Below the pieces are notes generated by a model. The model saw only the letters and a program-made list of their open reading frames with translations, was not told the DNA's origin and searched no databases. A program made the translations under genes and the position numbers. From NCBI GenBank assembly GCA_002706335.1, contig PAKZ01000034.1:1-58117 (forward strand): 58,117 nucleotides of DNA. The letters are read 5' to 3'. This DNA is from Ahrensia sp. GTDB taxonomy: Bacteria; Pseudomonadota; Alphaproteobacteria; Rhizobiales; Rhizobiaceae. Numbering within the stretch: the stretch's first letter is position 1; each line of letters opens with the position of its first letter. This document shows, in pieces, positions 55,869-58,117 of this stretch.

Positions 55869-55898
55869 ACCGGCAGCGACATTCGCGGCCGGTTTTTT
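55869..55898 (+). terminator. intrinsic terminator between the SAM-II aptamer and metA
   Basis: ACCGGCAGCG (55869-55878) and CGCGGCCGGT (55884-55893) pair with one mismatch around a 5-nt loop and run directly into six T residues (55893-55898). Its position 30 nt after the aptamer suggests SAM-dependent transcription termination. A GACG/CGTC pairing (55845-55866 region) could form an alternative stem. Confidence 0.75.
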
Positions 55899-55920
55899 GT
55901 TTGAGTGAGAGACGACTGCC

Positions 55921-56850
55921 ATGCCGATCCGTATTCCAGACCAGCTTCCCGCCCGCGACATTCTCGTGCGCGAGGGTGTCATGGTCATGGACGACACGAC
56001 GGCGCTGCGCCAGGACATCCGCCCGTTGCAGATCGGCCTGCTCAACCTGATGCCGAACAAGATCAAGACCGAGACGCAGATCGCCCGCCTCGTCGGCTCG
56101 ACGCCGCTGCAGGTGGAGATGACCCTGGTTCGCGTCGGCGGCCACCAGCCGAAGAACACGCCCGAAGAGCACCTGCTGTCCTTCTACCACACCTGGGAGG
56201 AGGTGAAGCACCGCAAGTTCGACGGCTTCATCATCACCGGCGCGCCGATCGAGACCCTGCCCTTCGAGGAGGTCACCTATTGGGACGAGTTGCAGCAGAT
56301 CCTCGACTGGACCGAGACCAACGTCCATTCGACCTTCAACATCTGCTGGGGCGCGATGGCGGCGATCTGGCACTTCCACGGCGTGCCGAAATATACGCTG
56401 CCCAAGAAGGCCTTCGGCGTTTACCGGCACCGCAATCTCAACCCGTCCTCGCCCTATCTGATGGGCTTTTCGGACGACTTCCAGATCTCCGTGTCGCGCT
56501 GGACCGAGGTGCGCCGCGCCGACATCGCGGCGGATATGGGGCTGGACGTGCTGATGGAATCCGACGACACCGGGCTGTGCCTGATCGCCGAGCGCAAATG
56601 CAACCGGCTCTATATCTTCAACCATGTCGAATATGATTCCACGACGCTTGCCGACGAGTATTTCCGCGACATCGCCAATGGCACCGCGATCGACGTGCCG
56701 GTGAATTACTTCCCCGGCAACGACCCGGAAAAGGTCCCGCTCAACCGCTGGAGCAGCCACGCCTTCCTGCTGTTCGGCAACTGGATCAACCAGGTCTATC
56801 AGACCACCGAATACGATCTGTCGGAAATCGGGAAGCACCGCCATGGCTGA
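55921..56850 (+). CDS. metA: Homoserine O-acyltransferase MetA, probably O-acetyltransferase
   Basis: Acylates homoserine to start methionine synthesis. It has 309 residues. Catalytic Cys142 is in [12 protein letters not shown], and His235 and Glu237 are in IFNHVEYDS, the same numbering as Escherichia coli MetA. The residue reported to set the acyl donor, position 111, is Glu here ([12 protein letters not shown]). Escherichia coli has Gly there (succinyl), so acetyl-CoA is the likelier donor. It is preceded by a SAM-II riboswitch and terminator and overlaps the following GNAT by 8 bp. Confidence 0.96.
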   Translation: MPIRIPDQLPARDILVREGVMVMDDTTALRQDIRPLQIGLLNLMPNKIKTETQIARLVGSTPLQVEMTLVRVGGHQPKNTPEEHLLSFYHTWEEVKHRKFDGFIITGAPIETLPFEEVTYWDELQQILDWTETNVHSTFNICWGAMAAIWHFHGVPKYTLPKKAFGVYRHRNLNPSSPYLMGFSDDFQISVSRWTEVRRADIAADMGLDVLMESDDTGLCLIAERKCNRLYIFNHVEYDSTTLADEYFRDIANGTAIDVPVNYFPGNDPEKVPLNRWSSHAFLLFGNWINQVYQTTEYDLSEIGKHRHG

Positions 56851-57298
56851 CGAACTGACGATCCGCCCGCTTGAAGCCGGCGACGAAGCGGAGTGGCGGC
56901 GGCTGTGGACGGCCTATCTGGAGTTCTACGAATCCTCCGTTACGGAGGAGGTCTACCGCTCCTCCTTCGACCGAATGCTCGCCGGCAACGCCGGCGCGCC
57001 GAACGAATTCCACGGCCTGATCGCGATCGACCGCGGCCGGCCGGTCGGCCTCGTCCATTACCTGTTCCACCGCCATGGCTGGAAAATCGAGAATGTCTGC
57101 TATCTGCAGGATCTCTACGCCGATCCGGATGTACGCGGAAAGGGCATCGGCCGGGCGCTGATCGAGGCGGTCTACGCCGCCGCCGACGCGGAGGGCTGCC
57201 CGGCCGTCTACTGGCTCACCCAAGACTTCAACGCCACGGCGCGCAAGCTCTACGACCGGATCGGCAATCTGACGCCGTTCATCAAATATTCGCGCTGA
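56843..57298 (+). CDS. GNAT family N-acetyltransferase
   Basis: A 151-residue single-domain acetyltransferase. The N-terminal strand is [18 protein letters not shown], the acetyl-CoA loop is [20 protein letters not shown], and the last helix is [20 protein letters not shown]. It overlaps metA by 8 bp, so it shares the riboswitch-controlled transcript and may acetylate an amine or amino acid linked to methionine metabolism; that is inference. Confidence 0.92.
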   Translation: MADELTIRPLEAGDEAEWRRLWTAYLEFYESSVTEEVYRSSFDRMLAGNAGAPNEFHGLIAIDRGRPVGLVHYLFHRHGWKIENVCYLQDLYADPDVRGKGIGRALIEAVYAAADAEGCPAVYWLTQDFNATARKLYDRIGNLTPFIKYSR

Positions 57299-57334
57299 CG
57301 CCGCCACGCCGGGGTTTGGGACTGTCGCGACACG

Positions 57335-57814
57335 ATGAACGAACGCAGCATTCACCGGATCTTCGAGATAAGCGTTGTCCTCAAGGGGGTGCACGCGCTT
57401 GTCGAGTGTTTGAGCGGCCTGGCGCTCTATTTCGTTCCGTCGGCGGCGATCATCCACTGGGTCGGCATCCTGACGCAGCATGAGCTGCGGGAAGATCCGC
57501 ACGATGTCATCGCCAATTATCTGCTCTCCGCGGCGCAGCACCTGTCCGTCTCGGCCCAGTCCTTCTATGCGTTCTATCTTCTGAGCCACGGTTTGGTGAA
57601 GGTCCTGCTCGTGGCGGCCTTGCTGCGCGAGAAGCTCTGGGCCTATCCCTCGTCGCTGGCCGTGCTTGCCGCGTTCATCGCCTATCAGCTGTATCGCTAC
57701 TCGCACACCCACTCGCCCGCGCTCATCGCCCTGACGGCGTTCGACATCTTCATCATCGTGCTCGTCTGGCACGAATGGCGGTTCCTGCGAGCGCATCCGC
57801 GCGCGAAGGGCTGA
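57335..57814 (+). CDS. DUF2127 family membrane protein
   Basis: A 159-residue protein of unknown function with about four membrane helices. The N-terminus is HRIFEISVVLKGVHALVECL. The conserved LSVSAQSFYAFYLLSHGLVK and LLREKLWAYPSSLAVLAAFI then YQLYRYSHTHSPALIALTAF are diagnostic of DUF2127. It lies 36 bp after the GNAT and may be read from the same transcript. Confidence 0.9.
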   Translation: MNERSIHRIFEISVVLKGVHALVECLSGLALYFVPSAAIIHWVGILTQHELREDPHDVIANYLLSAAQHLSVSAQSFYAFYLLSHGLVKVLLVAALLREKLWAYPSSLAVLAAFIAYQLYRYSHTHSPALIALTAFDIFIIVLVWHEWRFLRAHPRAKG

Positions 57815-58117
57815 GCGCGGGCAATGCTCCCGATCTTGCGCTGACGGCTTCGCTCCGCGGCTCGCCAAATCCTCGATGTTTGCGTATTCAAAGAACCCGG
57901 GCGTTAATCCGTTTTGTTGATGGCCGACATCTCGACCCCCCTCTTGCAAAAGCTAAGGGCTTAGCTGTCGCTAAACCCAAGCTTTTGCTTTCTCCCCCAC
58001 AAGGGTGGAGAGTGGGAGCCTTCGGGCGGAGCCCGCAAGCGCGACCGCGCGTCGGCCACTTTTGGCCGCCCATGCGGAGGCGTTCCCGCGCAGCGGGAAC
58101 TGCCGTGAGCACGCAAA
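57815..58117. repeat. terminal intergenic region with palindromic (RIME-like) element
   Basis: No gene is supported in these 303 bp. A long hairpin at 57946-57988 has outer arms GCAAAAGCT and AGCTTTTGC and inner arms GGGCTTAGC and GCTAAACCC (one mismatch) around TGTC. Next to it TCTCCCCC-ACA-AGGGTGGAGA (57990-58010 region) forms a second stem, and GACCCCCCTC lies just before the first. This arrangement resembles palindromic intergenic elements repeated in rhizobial genomes. A last hairpin, GTTCCCGC-GCA-GCGGGAAC, is at 58082-58100. Short open frames on the minus strand here are repeat-derived. Confidence 0.6.

Noticed and set aside
57888-58112. Minus-strand open frame of 74 codons at the right edge
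   Set aside because: It runs through palindromic repeat DNA and has no conserved features.

Overview
The window looks like chromosomal DNA of an alphaproteobacterium of the order Hyphomicrobiales (Rhizobiales). The evidence is a high-GC gene set with rhizobial-type neighbourhoods (secA/parvulin/argJ/GNAT/mutT, grxC/nitrilase/DUF1178/ubiG, lysC/ptsP/prfA/prmC/DUF4167/clpB), a SAM-II riboswitch before metA, a DUF4167 protein, and a 16S rRNA 5' end of rhizobial type. No genus is assigned. No phage, transposase, integrase or CRISPR array was seen. The DNA reads as ordinary, densely packed core chromosome with one accessory-looking catabolic block.

Layout. 1-0.9 kb: 5' end of a leftward 16S rRNA gene with its promoter, boxA and an upstream leftward terminator. 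0.9-5.9 kb: an M23 cell-wall peptidase, the electron-transfer flavoprotein genes etfB-etfA with a MerR/LiuR-like operator and a structured intercistronic element, and a rhomboid protease. 6-14.6 kb: single genes and pairs, including an AraC regulator facing an aldo/keto reductase, a cobalamin adenosyltransferase, a HIG1 protein, an SDR, a YihY membrane protein with no ordinary start codon, gluQ, a DNA glycosylase, an HNH nuclease, dsbB and a YqaA-type membrane protein. A tRNA-Leu(CAA) follows at 14.7 kb.

14.9-28.3 kb is the most interesting region. A leftward, translationally coupled operon encodes a betaine-type ABC importer (binding protein, ATPase, and a permease made of two fused ProW-like halves), then kinase, oxidoreductase, oxidoreductase, kinase. 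Both oxidoreductases are DMGDH/sarcosine-dehydrogenase-like FAD-GcvT fusions, and both kinases are choline-kinase-like. A DeoR-type regulator and an AMP-forming acyl-CoA ligase run divergently. The shared spacer carries a perfect 9-bp inverted repeat and helically phased TTTGTGR repeats. I infer uptake, phosphorylation and oxidative N-demethylation (to methylene-tetrahydrofolate) of a methylated amino compound that I cannot identify.

28.3-31 kb holds a polysaccharide-type flippase and a CelD-like acyltransferase. 31-54.7 kb is housekeeping: protein export (secA), folding (parvulin, clpB), arginine (argJ), lysine/threonine (lysC), ubiquinone (ubiG), translation termination (prfA, prmC), nitrogen PTS (ptsP), cell-wall cross-linking (L,D-transpeptidase) and 3-hydroxyacyl-CoA dehydrogenase. 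54.9-58.1 kb carries a MoxR ATPase without its usual VWA partner, riboswitch-controlled metA (with Glu at the specificity position, suggesting acetyl transfer), a GNAT, a DUF2127 membrane protein and a terminal palindromic intergenic element.
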